A stretch of DNA of 50,758 nt from DMER64 sp964554535 (GTDB taxonomy: Bacteria > Bacteroidota > Bacteroidia > Bacteroidales > UBA932), in the NCBI GenBank assembly GCA_964554535.1, contig CAZKPB010000017.1:1-50758 (forward strand), given 5' to 3'. Numbering within the stretch: position 1 is the stretch's first letter; each line of letters starts with the position of its first letter. The notes under the pieces were generated by a model, which was given only the letters and a program-made list of their open reading frames with translations, was not told the origin of the DNA and did not search any database. Below, piece after piece: positions 23,165-32,530 of the stretch. Both the position numbers and the translations under genes were made by a program.

Positions 23165-24688
23165 ATGAAGAAAATTTTTGTATTATTTTTCCTGACAATG
23201 ACATCGCTTATGTCATATGCCCAGGCACCGCAAAGACAGGGAGCGCAGGGAGCCCCCGGAGCGCAGGGCGCACCTGACGCCGCTCGGATGGCTCAAATGA
23301 GAAGAAATATGGATTGGGCAGGTTTTGCTCGCTATTTTGACGCAAACAATGGCATTAATGAATCTCCGCTTGTCATTTTTATGGGAGACTCCATTACCGA
23401 TTTTTGGGCTCAGTACAGACCCGGTTTCTTTTCTGACAACAATTATCTGGGAAGGGGAATAGGGGCTCAAAGCATAGAACAGATGGTAATCCGCTTTCAA
23501 CAGGACGTGGTAAGCCTTCATCCTAAAATTGTGGTCATATTGGCCGGTATCAACAACATTGCCCGCAACAACGGCTATATGTCATTGGAGAACATTGTGG
23601 GGTGCTTTAAAACAATGTGCGAGATTGCCAAGGCCAATAACATTATACCTATTGTATGTTCCGTACTGCCTTGCGACCGTTTCTCCTGGAACAAGGAAGC
23701 TCAACCGGCTCAGGAAGTCATTGAACTGAACCGCCTGCTTAAGGAATATACTTCCAAATCGGGGATTGTGTATGCCGACTACCATACGCCTATGGGACAA
23801 CCCGACGGTTCGCTTCCCGCCAATTATTCTGAAGACGGTTGCCATCCCACCGTGGAAGGTTACCAGAAAATGGAAGAAATCATTGTGCCCGTCATCAACA
23901 GCACATTGGCCAGAATAAACAGACCCGTTGCGGTTCCCGACTGGGGAAACTTCAAGAGATATGAGCAGGCCAACAGTAAGTTGACCCAATCGCCGCTACT
24001 GGTACTTATGGGAGACTCGGTCACCGATTACTGGTATGACAATGACCCTCAGTTTTTTGACAGCAACAACTTTTTGGGACGCGGTATAGCCGGGCAGACG
24101 GCCAGTCAAATGCTGGTGCGTTTTTCGCAGGATGTATTGGCGCTCAAACCCCAAGCCGTAGCCATAATGGCAGGTACCAACGACATCTGTCAACAGTTGG
24201 CGGCCATGGCTTATTATCCGGACCAGGCCATCATTGACAACAATATTGCCATGTGTGAGTTGGCTACGCAGGCGGGCATCAAAGTCTTTCTGTGTTCCAT
24301 CACTCCGTGTGCCCATTATATGCCTATCCCCACCATTGACGCCGGCTCCCGGATTGTGGCCATTAACGCGGCCCTCAAGGCTTATGCCGACGCGCACAAG
24401 AATGTGACCTACGTGGACTATTTTACCCCGCTGGCCAACAGCGAAAACGGCTTTGACGCTTCCTGCTCGTACGACGGCGTTCACCCCGCCATCAACTGCT
24501 ACGATGATATGGAACGGATTCTTGTGGCCGCCGTCAAAAAAGTTCTTAAGGTAAAAGATGATTTCTATGTATTGGCATCAGACGAGGCTGACCGCTTAAA
24601 AGCCAAGAGTGATGCGGACAGGAAAGAAAAAGTGATGCCAATGAATTTTCAAGAGATGGTAGACATGATGAGTCGGATGAGAAGATAA
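23165..24688 (+). CDS. Secreted double SGNH/GDSL esterase
   Basis: 507 residues: signal peptide (FFLTMTSLMSYAQ), a short Gly/Ala/Gln/Pro-rich linker, then two homologous SGNH hydrolase domains (about 60-245 and 270-460). Each has its own nucleophile motif (FMGDSITDFW; LMGDSVTDYW), the Gly block (GRGIGAQ; GRGIAGQ), the Asn block (AGINNI; AGTNDI) and a terminal Asp-His (DGCHPT; DGVHPA). Both halves therefore look active. It would remove acyl groups from a sugar or glycan. First gene of the operon with a ceramidase-like hydrolase and the hybrid sensor. Confidence 0.88.
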   Translation: MKKIFVLFFLTMTSLMSYAQAPQRQGAQGAPGAQGAPDAARMAQMRRNMDWAGFARYFDANNGINESPLVIFMGDSITDFWAQYRPGFFSDNNYLGRGIGAQSIEQMVIRFQQDVVSLHPKIVVILAGINNIARNNGYMSLENIVGCFKTMCEIAKANNIIPIVCSVLPCDRFSWNKEAQPAQEVIELNRLLKEYTSKSGIVYADYHTPMGQPDGSLPANYSEDGCHPTVEGYQKMEEIIVPVINSTLARINRPVAVPDWGNFKRYEQANSKLTQSPLLVLMGDSVTDYWYDNDPQFFDSNNFLGRGIAGQTASQMLVRFSQDVLALKPQAVAIMAGTNDICQQLAAMAYYPDQAIIDNNIAMCELATQAGIKVFLCSITPCAHYMPIPTIDAGSRIVAINAALKAYADAHKNVTYVDYFTPLANSENGFDASCSYDGVHPAINCYDDMERILVAAVKKVLKVKDDFYVLASDEADRLKAKSDADRKEKVMPMNFQEMVDMMSRMRR

Positions 24689-24709
24689 CACCAAATAATT
24701 AATACTATT

Positions 24710-26071
24710 ATGAAACAAAAATTTAGAACTATTATTATTGGTCTGGCAATGCTGTTGGCCGTGACTCCGTCTTTTGCTCAGAAAGCAAATCGCGGGCAAC
24801 TGATGGCAGGTGCGGCCAAGGTAGACATTACTCCTGCACTTAAGGATTTGCCGGAAACATCGCAAGGCATTCTTGATCCGTGTCTTGTTAGAATCATTGT
24901 ATTTGGAAACGGAATTACCAAGGCGGCCCTTATTACCTTTGACGGCGGCGCAAATGGTCAAGTTGCGCAGTATATTGAAGAACGCTCGGAACAAGAATTG
25001 GGTATTCCAAAAGAAAACATCATGTACAACGGGACGCACACTCATAGCAGCGCTTCCATCCGTGGTGATGAATTGAACACCAAAGTGTATGACTGTCTCA
25101 AAAAGGCGGTGGCTTCTATGGTTCCGGCCAAAGTCGGCTATGGAAACGGTGTATGTTATTTGAATGTAAAACGCGATCTGTTTGATCCTGAACGCGGCAC
25201 CTGGTGGGAAGGTCCCGACTATGACGGAAAATCCGATAAAACGGTAGCCGTTGTATATTTTGAAAGTCTTGACGGCAAACCCATAGCCACTTATTTCAAC
25301 TATGCCATGCATGCCGTAATCACCGGTAATACCGACAAAGTCAGTGGAGACTTCCCCGGAGCGGCCGAACGCTATATTGAAAGCCGTTACGGTGATGATT
25401 TTGTGGCCAGTTTTGCTTCCGGTGCGGCCGGAGACCAAAACCCCATTTACTTTCAGCAGACTTTTGACTTGCGTGATATCCGTATTGCGGACTTTGCAGC
25501 CAAAGGAGAAGATATTTCCAACAAGATGCCTCCCGGAGGCCAAGGCCTGGACCGTACCAAACCCGAAGTAAAGCGCTTGCTCAAAGAACAGGAACGAATG
25601 ATTGACAGTTACGGCCAAATTCTTGGCGAAGAAGTCAAATACGTCATTATGATGATGCGCCGTTATGAAGATAACGTAACCCTCAACTGCGGCAGAAAGA
25701 TTGTGTCAGTTCCCGGAAGAAAACTGCTTAACAACCAGGGCCGAGCCGGCTATTCCGGAGAATATGAAGACGCTCCAGACGTGCAGATTGGCCTTGGACT
25801 TATTATGTTGGATGACATTCCCATTTCATCCGTTTCGGGTGAGGTATACAATCCTATTGCTGTACGTCTCAAAAAGGAATCTCCTTATGCCCGTACCATG
25901 ATGACTACCGTTGCCTACGGCTTTGGAGCACGTGGAGGCGGCTACATTCCCGATGATGAATCCTATGGTGCAGAAACATTTGAAGTATTGACATCACGCT
26001 ACAAACAAGGATATGCAGAAAGCGCCATTGTTAACGGTATCTTGGATTTAATATATGAGGCTACCCGTTAA
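24710..26071 (+). CDS. Ceramidase-fold metallohydrolase (neutral/alkaline ceramidase N-terminal domain), copy 1
   Basis: 453 residues with a signal peptide (LAMLLAVTPSFAQ). The fold of the neutral ceramidase N-terminal domain is clear, and the zinc ligands seem kept: His110 and His112 in THTHS, His201 in NYAMHAV, a Glu in SGEVYNP and a Tyr in the DDESYGAETFE block. Neutral ceramidases have a catalytic Ser in a GD(V/L)SPN-type motif; here it reads AAGDQNP with Asn244 at that place, and the ceramidase C-terminal domain is absent. It is therefore probably not a ceramidase but a zinc hydrolase of another ester or amide. Two paralogues lie in the second operon. Overlaps the next gene by 17 bases. 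Confidence 0.83.
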   Translation: MKQKFRTIIIGLAMLLAVTPSFAQKANRGQLMAGAAKVDITPALKDLPETSQGILDPCLVRIIVFGNGITKAALITFDGGANGQVAQYIEERSEQELGIPKENIMYNGTHTHSSASIRGDELNTKVYDCLKKAVASMVPAKVGYGNGVCYLNVKRDLFDPERGTWWEGPDYDGKSDKTVAVVYFESLDGKPIATYFNYAMHAVITGNTDKVSGDFPGAAERYIESRYGDDFVASFASGAAGDQNPIYFQQTFDLRDIRIADFAAKGEDISNKMPPGGQGLDRTKPEVKRLLKEQERMIDSYGQILGEEVKYVIMMMRRYEDNVTLNCGRKIVSVPGRKLLNNQGRAGYSGEYEDAPDVQIGLGLIMLDDIPISSVSGEVYNPIAVRLKKESPYARTMMTTVAYGFGARGGGYIPDDESYGAETFEVLTSRYKQGYAESAIVNGILDLIYEATR

Positions 26072-28850
26072 ATTTATCAAGCCTCTTGCACTTTTTTCGG
26101 CTTTGTTGTTTCTCTCTTGCACCAGTAAAGAAGAGAAATATGTGATTGGTGTTTCACAATGCAGCGTGGATGCGTGGAGGCAAGTGGCCAACACGGAAAT
26201 AATGCAGGAGGCTTCTTTTTACAACAATCTGTCTGTTGAGATTAAGTCGGTGCACGATGATTCTCAACAGCAGATTCGTGATATTGAAAAATACATTGAT
26301 GATGGGGTGGATCTTCTGGTGATTTCACCCAATGAATCCACCTCGCTTACCCCAGTTGTGGAAAAAGCTTATAAAATGGGCATTCCGGTCATTCTGTACG
26401 ACCGGAAAATTGACAGTGACCAATATACGGCTTTTATAGGGGGAAACAATTACCAGATAGGAAATATTGCCGGTGCTTACTCGCTGAGTGTCCTTTCCCA
26501 AAGCGGACGCATTGCGCTTATTCGTGGCACCAGGGGCTCAACGGCAGACACCGAGCGGTATAAAGGATTTAAAGACGCTCTCAGCAACGCGCGGCATAAC
26601 GTAAAGGTGGTGGCGGAAGAATACGCCAATTTCAACAGGGAAAGTGCCAAACAGGCAATGACCCGTTTGCTTGAAAGCCGGAGCACTGAGCTTCCTTTTG
26701 ACCTGGTTTTTGCGTTTAATGATGAAATGGCGGTAGGGGTGTACGATGCTTACGAAGAAGCCGGTCTTAATGATAAACCCTTTATTCTGGGTATTGATGC
26801 ATTGCCATCCAACAGGGGCAGCGGCAGTATATCCGATATTCTCAACGGAAAAATTGACGCATCTTTCATTTATCCCACCGGTGGTAACGAAGTCATAGAC
26901 CTGGCTCGCCGCATTCTAATGAAAGTCAGCTATGAAAAAGAGAATCTGCTGAATACCGAATTGGTCAACAGCTCAAACATTCGCGTGTATCAAATGCAGC
27001 TGAACCAGATGCTGGAAAAACAGCGCCGGGTAGAAGACCTCAATTCAAAAATCAAGGCAAGCACCACTATGTACAAAAACCAGCAGATAATGAACTATAT
27101 TTTGATCTGCTTGGCTGTCGTACTTACCTTTTTGCTTATTGCGCTTGCGTTGTCATCACGTACCAAAACCCGTCTTTTCAAACAGCTCAACAAACAGAAT
27201 ATCCGTATTCAGAAGCAGGTGGATTCTCTGGAAACCCAAAAGAAGCAATTGATTGGATTGTCTGAGCAGCTGGAAGAAACCACTCACGCCAAGCTGTTGT
27301 TTTTTACCAACATTTCGCACGAATTCAAGACTCCCTTGTCGTTGATATGCGGCCCCATTGACGACTTGCTATCCAATAAGGATATGCCGCAGAACGCCTT
27401 GAGTTCCCTGGATATTTTAAAGAGAAACAGTAGCAAACTCACGCGCCTTATTACCGAACTTCTTGACTTCCGTACCTATGAGAACGGGAAGGTGAACCTG
27501 AAGTATTCTATGGGCAACCTTGACCCGTTCTTGCAGGATATTGTCAAGATGTTTTCTGATGTAATCAAGAGGCGTAACCTTACTTTCACTTACGAAGTGG
27601 ATGAATCTGACTACGAGATGCCCTTTGACCCAGTAAAGATGGAAAAAGTGTTTACAAACCTGCTTTCCAATGCGTTCAATCACGTAAACCGGGAAGGTTG
27701 CATTCGCATCAAACTTTTTTCCACCAATAAGGAACAACGCCGGTACGTCAATTTGTCCGTATATAACAGCGGGTCTTACATACCCCCGGAAAATATTGAT
27801 AAAATCTACCAGCGCTTTTACACGTTGGATGCCCAGCAGAAGGGTACCGGCATTGGTCTGGCGCTGGTGTCGTCCATTGTGGACGCCTTGGGTGGAACCA
27901 TTGATGTGGTCAGTGACAAGTCGGAAGGTACCGAATTCACGGTACGTATTCCCATTGACCCTACGCTGCGTATAGAAAACAAAATTGATAAGGATACGTA
28001 TATTCCTGAGTTTGCCAGACTTAAATTGGCCACCATGCAGGAAGAAGATGCCAATGAAGGCATTTTTGACGAGACCTCCAACAAGGGGGAAAAGCAGACT
28101 GTTCTTGTCATAGAGGACAATACCGATATGAGGTATTACCTCAAAAATATCTTGTCATCGGACTACCACGTCATTCTGGCCAAAGACGGAAATATAGGTC
28201 TTACCAAGGCCATTAAATTTGTACCCAATATCATTTTGTGTGATATTCTGATGCCCGGCATTGACGGGTTCCAGGTATGCACCGCGCTGCGGGGCAATAG
28301 GGCTACCAAGAGTATTCCCATTATACTTCTTACCGCGTGCTCGCTTGAAGAGCAAAAGACAAAAGGATATGAGAGCGGTGCCGATGCCTTTATGCAAAAA
28401 CCGTTTAGTGTAACCACGCTGAAGGTCCGAATCAAGACTTTGCTGGATAAAAGCAGGGAAATCTCGTCGGCCATCAACGGAGATTGGCTGGTGGGCAGGG
28501 ATGCCAGCGCGTTATCCTCCGAATCCGTGGAAATACTCAACAAATTGCGTGAATATGTGGAAGAACACATTTTGGACGATATCAGTCTGGATGACCTGGC
28601 ACAGTACCTGTGCTACTCAAAGTCAAAGCTGTATAGAGAGTTGAAAGACGTGACGGAATATACTCCCATAGACCTTGTAAATTTGGTGAGGTTACGTAAG
28701 GCCGTTGACCTGATGACCAACGAACATCAGAACATCACGGAAGCGGCATTCAATACCGGTTTCTCCTCTTCTTCGTATTTCTCAAGGGCATTTATGAAAT
28801 ATTACCATATGCGCCCCAAAGAGTATCTCCAAAGTAGACAATCTATCTAA
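26055..28850 (+). CDS. Hybrid two-component system regulator (HTCS) with periplasmic sugar-binding domain
   Basis: 931 residues. A signal/anchor is followed by a type I periplasmic-binding-protein (LacI/ribose-type) sensor domain (about 30-320), a membrane helix (about 347-370), HisKA with His422 in NISHEFKTP, a histidine-kinase ATPase, a receiver domain with Asp730 in LCDILMPG, and an AraC-type HTH (about 830-925). This is the architecture of the Bacteroides fructose sensor BT1754; fructose or a related monosaccharide is thus the likely inducer. It would activate the GH32/SusCD operon that starts 266 bases downstream. The start at 26055 overlaps the previous gene by 17 bases, suggesting coupled translation. 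Confidence 0.92.
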   Translation: MRLPVKFIKPLALFSALLFLSCTSKEEKYVIGVSQCSVDAWRQVANTEIMQEASFYNNLSVEIKSVHDDSQQQIRDIEKYIDDGVDLLVISPNESTSLTPVVEKAYKMGIPVILYDRKIDSDQYTAFIGGNNYQIGNIAGAYSLSVLSQSGRIALIRGTRGSTADTERYKGFKDALSNARHNVKVVAEEYANFNRESAKQAMTRLLESRSTELPFDLVFAFNDEMAVGVYDAYEEAGLNDKPFILGIDALPSNRGSGSISDILNGKIDASFIYPTGGNEVIDLARRILMKVSYEKENLLNTELVNSSNIRVYQMQLNQMLEKQRRVEDLNSKIKASTTMYKNQQIMNYILICLAVVLTFLLIALALSSRTKTRLFKQLNKQNIRIQKQVDSLETQKKQLIGLSEQLEETTHAKLLFFTNISHEFKTPLSLICGPIDDLLSNKDMPQNALSSLDILKRNSSKLTRLITELLDFRTYENGKVNLKYSMGNLDPFLQDIVKMFSDVIKRRNLTFTYEVDESDYEMPFDPVKMEKVFTNLLSNAFNHVNREGCIRIKLFSTNKEQRRYVNLSVYNSGSYIPPENIDKIYQRFYTLDAQQKGTGIGLALVSSIVDALGGTIDVVSDKSEGTEFTVRIPIDPTLRIENKIDKDTYIPEFARLKLATMQEEDANEGIFDETSNKGEKQTVLVIEDNTDMRYYLKNILSSDYHVILAKDGNIGLTKAIKFVPNIILCDILMPGIDGFQVCTALRGNRATKSIPIILLTACSLEEQKTKGYESGADAFMQKPFSVTTLKVRIKTLLDKSREISSAINGDWLVGRDASALSSESVEILNKLREYVEEHILDDISLDDLAQYLCYSKSKLYRELKDVTEYTPIDLVNLVRLRKAVDLMTNEHQNITEAAFNTGFSSSSYFSRAFMKYYHMRPKEYLQSRQSI

Positions 28851-29088
28851 ATTAACCTTTGTCTGATTTGCATCACGGTTTTTTTTGACTACCGTCACGA
28901 CAAAACAACTAAAAATAAGTGGATTCAATTATTAAATTAATACTATAAAATAAGTTCATTTCATTTAGCAAATAACGGCATATTGTTACAATTTTTTAGA
29001 TTTTTGGCAGAATTCTTCCAAAACCACATATGAGAGAATTCTGCTAATTTTTGAAATAATATCAAAATAGCGTTACAAGGCCCGTAGG
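28851..29088. other. AT-rich control region of the main PUL operon
   Basis: No gene. It contains the inverted repeat at 29007-29044 and leads to the -7 box at 29089. The DNA-binding domain of the hybrid sensor most likely acts here, since both partners of the locus meet at this gap. Confidence 0.5.
29007..29044. promoter_or_regulatory. Inverted repeat upstream of GH32, putative HTCS operator
   Basis: GCAGAATTCT (29007-29016) and AGAATTCTGC (29035-29044) are perfect inverted copies of 10 bp, and each contains the palindrome GAATTC. They lie about 45-80 bases before the -7 box, a usual distance for an activator. Confidence 0.55.
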
Positions 29089-29096
29089 TATATTTG
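29089..29096 (+). promoter_or_regulatory. -7 box of the main PUL operon
   Basis: TATATTTG, 20 bases before the ATG at 29117, matches TAnnTTTG. The -33 element is poor, as expected for an activator-dependent promoter. Confidence 0.6.
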
Positions 29097-29116
29097 CAAA
29101 ATAAGAAAACCCAGTA

Positions 29117-31045
29117 ATGCGAAAGTTCTTATTAATTCTTATTGGTGGAGCTCTGTTGATAGCGTCCTGCTCAAAAGGCCAGACGCTCATTGACGATTTT
29201 GAGTCGGGCAATTTGGACAAATGGGTGGTGGAGGGCAACGCGTTTTTGGTTTGTCCCAAAAACTTACAAGACCATCCCGATGTCATTGGAGGTAAGGGAG
29301 ACTTTATTGTGGCCAATGCACTTGACATTGAAAGTTCTCTGTCCAGCAACGGAGAGATGACTTCCGAGTCTTTCACCATTACCCAACGGTATATTAACTT
29401 TTTGATGGGCGGCACGAAAAGATTTTCCCAGCAAGGAAACCCCAGAGTGGAATTACTGATTGACGGGGAGGTCGTTTGTACGGCATCTCCTTATCTGGAT
29501 GACCCCAAGACTATGGACTGGTGTTCCTGGGATGTCAAAGAATACAAAGGGGAAAAGGCCAACATCAGAATCAGCATACAGCGTAATGCCTCTTATGAAA
29601 GCAGGCGCCAGAGCGGTCCTGTAGTATTTTTTGTGGACCAGTTTATGATGTCCGCAGAAAAAATGAGTTCATTCAATCTAAAGTTGACCGTGCCCGTCAA
29701 GGCAGCCTCGGCATACCTGCTCATTCCTTCTTCTAATGAAGGCGGTGTTTCCAAGCTTTCCATCATGGCTAACGGCAAGAATATTTTGGGTGAGGCGCAG
29801 CAAATCAATCTGGCCCACTCGGAGCAGGATTACTCCATTCCCATTGACATTTCGGCCTATAACGGACAGATTCTCAATGTGGTTTTTTCCAATGTGTATG
29901 ACAGCGATTTATCTGTTACCGGGATGACGCAAAGCCCGGACCGCAACATTGTCTATGATGAACCTTACCGCCAGATTTACCATTTTACCCCGGATTTCGG
30001 ATGGACCAATGACCCCAACGGAATGGTATATTATGACGGGGAGTACCATCTGGCGTATCAGGCCAATCCTTACGGGACTAAACACTTCAATATGCATTGG
30101 GGCAATGCGGTGTCTACCGACCTGGTGCATTGGACGGACCTTAGGTTTATTGTGGCTCCGGATTCATTGGGTGCCATCTTTTCCGGCAGTTCGGTGGTTG
30201 ACAGTGACAATACGGCCGGATTCGGTGCCGACGCCATCATTGGCATGTACACCTCGGCCAGCAGGACGCAGAAGCAGAGCATTGCCTACAGTACGGACCG
30301 AGGCAGAACCTATACCAAGTACCAGAGCAATCCCGTACTTACAGATGATGAAAAGCAACCCAACTTCAGGGATCCCAAACTGATGCGTTACGGTGACAAA
30401 TGGATTGTATCCGTGGCGGCCGGAGATGTAATTTCTTTCTACGAGTCGAAGAATCTGATTGAGTGGACCAAACTCAGCGATTTCGGCAAAGGAATCGGGT
30501 CCCACGACGCCGTCTGGGAATGTCCGGACCTTTTGAAATTTGAATACAACGGGCGTGAAAAATGGGTGCTTATTGTGAACATTAACCCCGGCGGCCCCAA
30601 CGGAGGCAGTGTGGCTCAGTATTTTATCGGGGATTTTGATGGCAGGGAATTTGTCGCCGACGAACTGCCTTATCCCCTCTGGATAGATGAAGGCGTTGAC
30701 AACTATGCCGGAGTTACCTTCAGCAATACCGGTGACCGCCATATTTTCCTCGGCTGGATGAGCAACTGGCTTTATTCCAACCATGTTCCCACCATCAACT
30801 TCAGAAACAGTATGACCATTGCCAGGGATCTTTCTCTCAAGCACAACGGCAAACACTTGTTTCTGGCCAGTACCCCTTCTCCGGAAATCATGCTGGCCAA
30901 GTCCGGCACAGTGAAAAAGGAAGACGTCTCGGTTAAGGGATCGTACGCTATTCCCAAATTATTGCCCGATAACGACGGCGCTTACCTGATTGAGTTTACC
31001 GTGACACCCGGTACCGACGACCATTTTTCCTTTAATTTAAGTTGA
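29117..31045 (+). CDS. GH32 fructan hydrolase (levanase/inulinase-type), frameshifted before its last domain
   Basis: Lipoprotein signal (LLIASCS), a beta-sandwich N-terminal region (about 25-280, DUF4980/CBM-like), then the GH32 five-blade propeller. Catalytic residues are all present: nucleophile Asp299 in WTNDPNG, transition-state Asp419 in FRDP, acid/base Glu468 in WECPDL. The frame ends at a TGA at 31043-31045 just inside the C-terminal beta-sandwich. The rest of that domain continues at once in the -1 frame (31042-31356). Adding one A in the AA run near 31039-31040 would restore a single protein. As read, the product lacks about 100 residues of the C-terminal domain, which GH32 enzymes need for stability. 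It may be a real mutation, a sequencing error or programmed shifting. Confidence 0.88.
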   Translation: MRKFLLILIGGALLIASCSKGQTLIDDFESGNLDKWVVEGNAFLVCPKNLQDHPDVIGGKGDFIVANALDIESSLSSNGEMTSESFTITQRYINFLMGGTKRFSQQGNPRVELLIDGEVVCTASPYLDDPKTMDWCSWDVKEYKGEKANIRISIQRNASYESRRQSGPVVFFVDQFMMSAEKMSSFNLKLTVPVKAASAYLLIPSSNEGGVSKLSIMANGKNILGEAQQINLAHSEQDYSIPIDISAYNGQILNVVFSNVYDSDLSVTGMTQSPDRNIVYDEPYRQIYHFTPDFGWTNDPNGMVYYDGEYHLAYQANPYGTKHFNMHWGNAVSTDLVHWTDLRFIVAPDSLGAIFSGSSVVDSDNTAGFGADAIIGMYTSASRTQKQSIAYSTDRGRTYTKYQSNPVLTDDEKQPNFRDPKLMRYGDKWIVSVAAGDVISFYESKNLIEWTKLSDFGKGIGSHDAVWECPDLLKFEYNGREKWVLIVNINPGGPNGGSVAQYFIGDFDGREFVADELPYPLWIDEGVDNYAGVTFSNTGDRHIFLGWMSNWLYSNHVPTINFRNSMTIARDLSLKHNGKHLFLASTPSPEIMLAKSGTVKKEDVSVKGSYAIPKLLPDNDGAYLIEFTVTPGTDDHFSFNLS

Positions 31046-31356
31046 CTAACAACAATAATGAAAAGATGGAATACACCTTTGACTTCAAGAACCTGACGCT
31101 GAATCTGGACCGTTCACAAAGCGGTTTGACGGATTTTTACAAAGGGTTTGCCAAAAAGGATATCCTTACTCATTTGGTAAAAAGAGAACGTTATGAAGTT
31201 AAATTGTTTGTAGACAGGCACTCTACAGAACTATTCATTAATGACGGCGATTTGACTTTTACCAATTGCATGTTTCCTACAAAAGTTTATAACGCAATGG
31301 ATTTCAGCTCGTCGGATGCAACCCTTTCCGACATTTTTATTAGCAAACTTAAATAA
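31042..31356 (+). pseudogene. GH32 C-terminal beta-sandwich, separated by a frameshift
   Basis: The frame carries the usual end of GH32 enzymes: YTFDFKNLTLNLDRSQSG, then the VDRHSTELFINDGDLTFTN strand block that closes the C-terminal beta-sandwich. It has no promoter or signal peptide and begins only with a TTG, so it is a displaced piece of the preceding gene rather than a separate gene. Ends 10 bases before the permease gene. Confidence 0.85.
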
Positions 31357-31366
31357 TTAATAAATA

Positions 31367-32530
31367 ATGAAACCAAAACAATCGATCGTATCCAAACTTT
31401 TGCCCATTATGTTTGCTTTTTTTGCAATGGGCTTTGTGGATATGGTAGGTACAGCCACCAATTATGTAAAGGCAGATTTTGCCCTATCCGACACTATGGC
31501 CAACTTCTTGCCTTCCATGGTTTTCCTGTGGTTCTTTTTCCTGTCGGTGCCGACAGGACTTCTCATGAACCGTATTGGGAAACGTAATACGGTAATCATA
31601 AGCCTTGTGATTACTGTACTGGCTATGTTACTTCCCCTGTGTGCCTATTCTTATCCCATTCTTCTGGCTTCCTTCTGTCTTTTGGGCATTGGGAATACGT
31701 TAATGCAGGTCTCCCTCAATCCGCTCATATCTTGTATAGTCCGCGGTGAGAAGCTGGCCAGTACTCTTACTTTCGGGCAATTTATCAAGGCAATTGCCTC
31801 TTTTATCACCCCCCTCATTGCCAGTTGGGCTTTTGTCAAATTCGGCAACTGGATGCTGCTCTATCCCATCTTTTTGATAATGGCTGCCATTGCAGCTTTT
31901 TATCTGTTCTTTACAAAGATTGATGAAGGAACGTCAAAAGACAAATCGTCGGGATTTTTCCATTGCATCAAATTGCTGGGCAATGCCCCCGTTTTGGTGC
32001 TGTTCCTTGGCATTGTGGCGCACGTGGGGATTGATGTGGGTGTGAACACTTGTGCCCCCAAAATCATTATGGAGCGCCTCTCGCTACCTCTTTCTGAAGC
32101 CGGAATAGCCACCAGTGTCTATTTCCTTTTCAGAACGCTGGGGTGCTTCTCCGGAACCTTCATTCTTGCCAAATTCCCCATAAAGAAATTCTTTATGCTC
32201 AGCGTGGCGTGCATGGTTCTGGCAATGATTGGGCTGTTCTTCTGCAAATCCCTGGTGGGATTGTATGTGGCCATAGCGCTGGTTGGTTTTGGCAACTCCA
32301 ACATCTTCTCTATGGTATTTTCAAAAGCCCTTCTTTACAACCCCGAAATCAACAACCAGATGTCGGGTCTGATGATTATGGGCCTTATTGGCGGTACTAT
32401 TTTCCCCATTTTTATGGGCGTACTCTCTGACGCAATGCAGTCGCAGATCGGATCTGTGCTGGTAATCAGCATTGGCGTTTTGTATCTGGTGTACCTTTCT
32501 TTTCATTTCTTTAAACAAGCCAAATCATGA
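31367..32530 (+). CDS. MFS sugar permease (fucose/glucose-permease-like)
   Basis: 387 residues with 12 predicted membrane helices. The family mark PTGLLMNRIGKRNTV lies between helices 2 and 3. The FHS/GluP-type layout fits import of a monosaccharide across the inner membrane. Placed between GH32 and fructokinase, overlapping the latter by 4 bases, it is most simply the fructose importer of the locus. Confidence 0.87.
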   Translation: MKPKQSIVSKLLPIMFAFFAMGFVDMVGTATNYVKADFALSDTMANFLPSMVFLWFFFLSVPTGLLMNRIGKRNTVIISLVITVLAMLLPLCAYSYPILLASFCLLGIGNTLMQVSLNPLISCIVRGEKLASTLTFGQFIKAIASFITPLIASWAFVKFGNWMLLYPIFLIMAAIAAFYLFFTKIDEGTSKDKSSGFFHCIKLLGNAPVLVLFLGIVAHVGIDVGVNTCAPKIIMERLSLPLSEAGIATSVYFLFRTLGCFSGTFILAKFPIKKFFMLSVACMVLAMIGLFFCKSLVGLYVAIALVGFGNSNIFSMVFSKALLYNPEINNQMSGLMIMGLIGGTIFPIFMGVLSDAMQSQIGSVLVISIGVLYLVYLSFHFFKQAKS

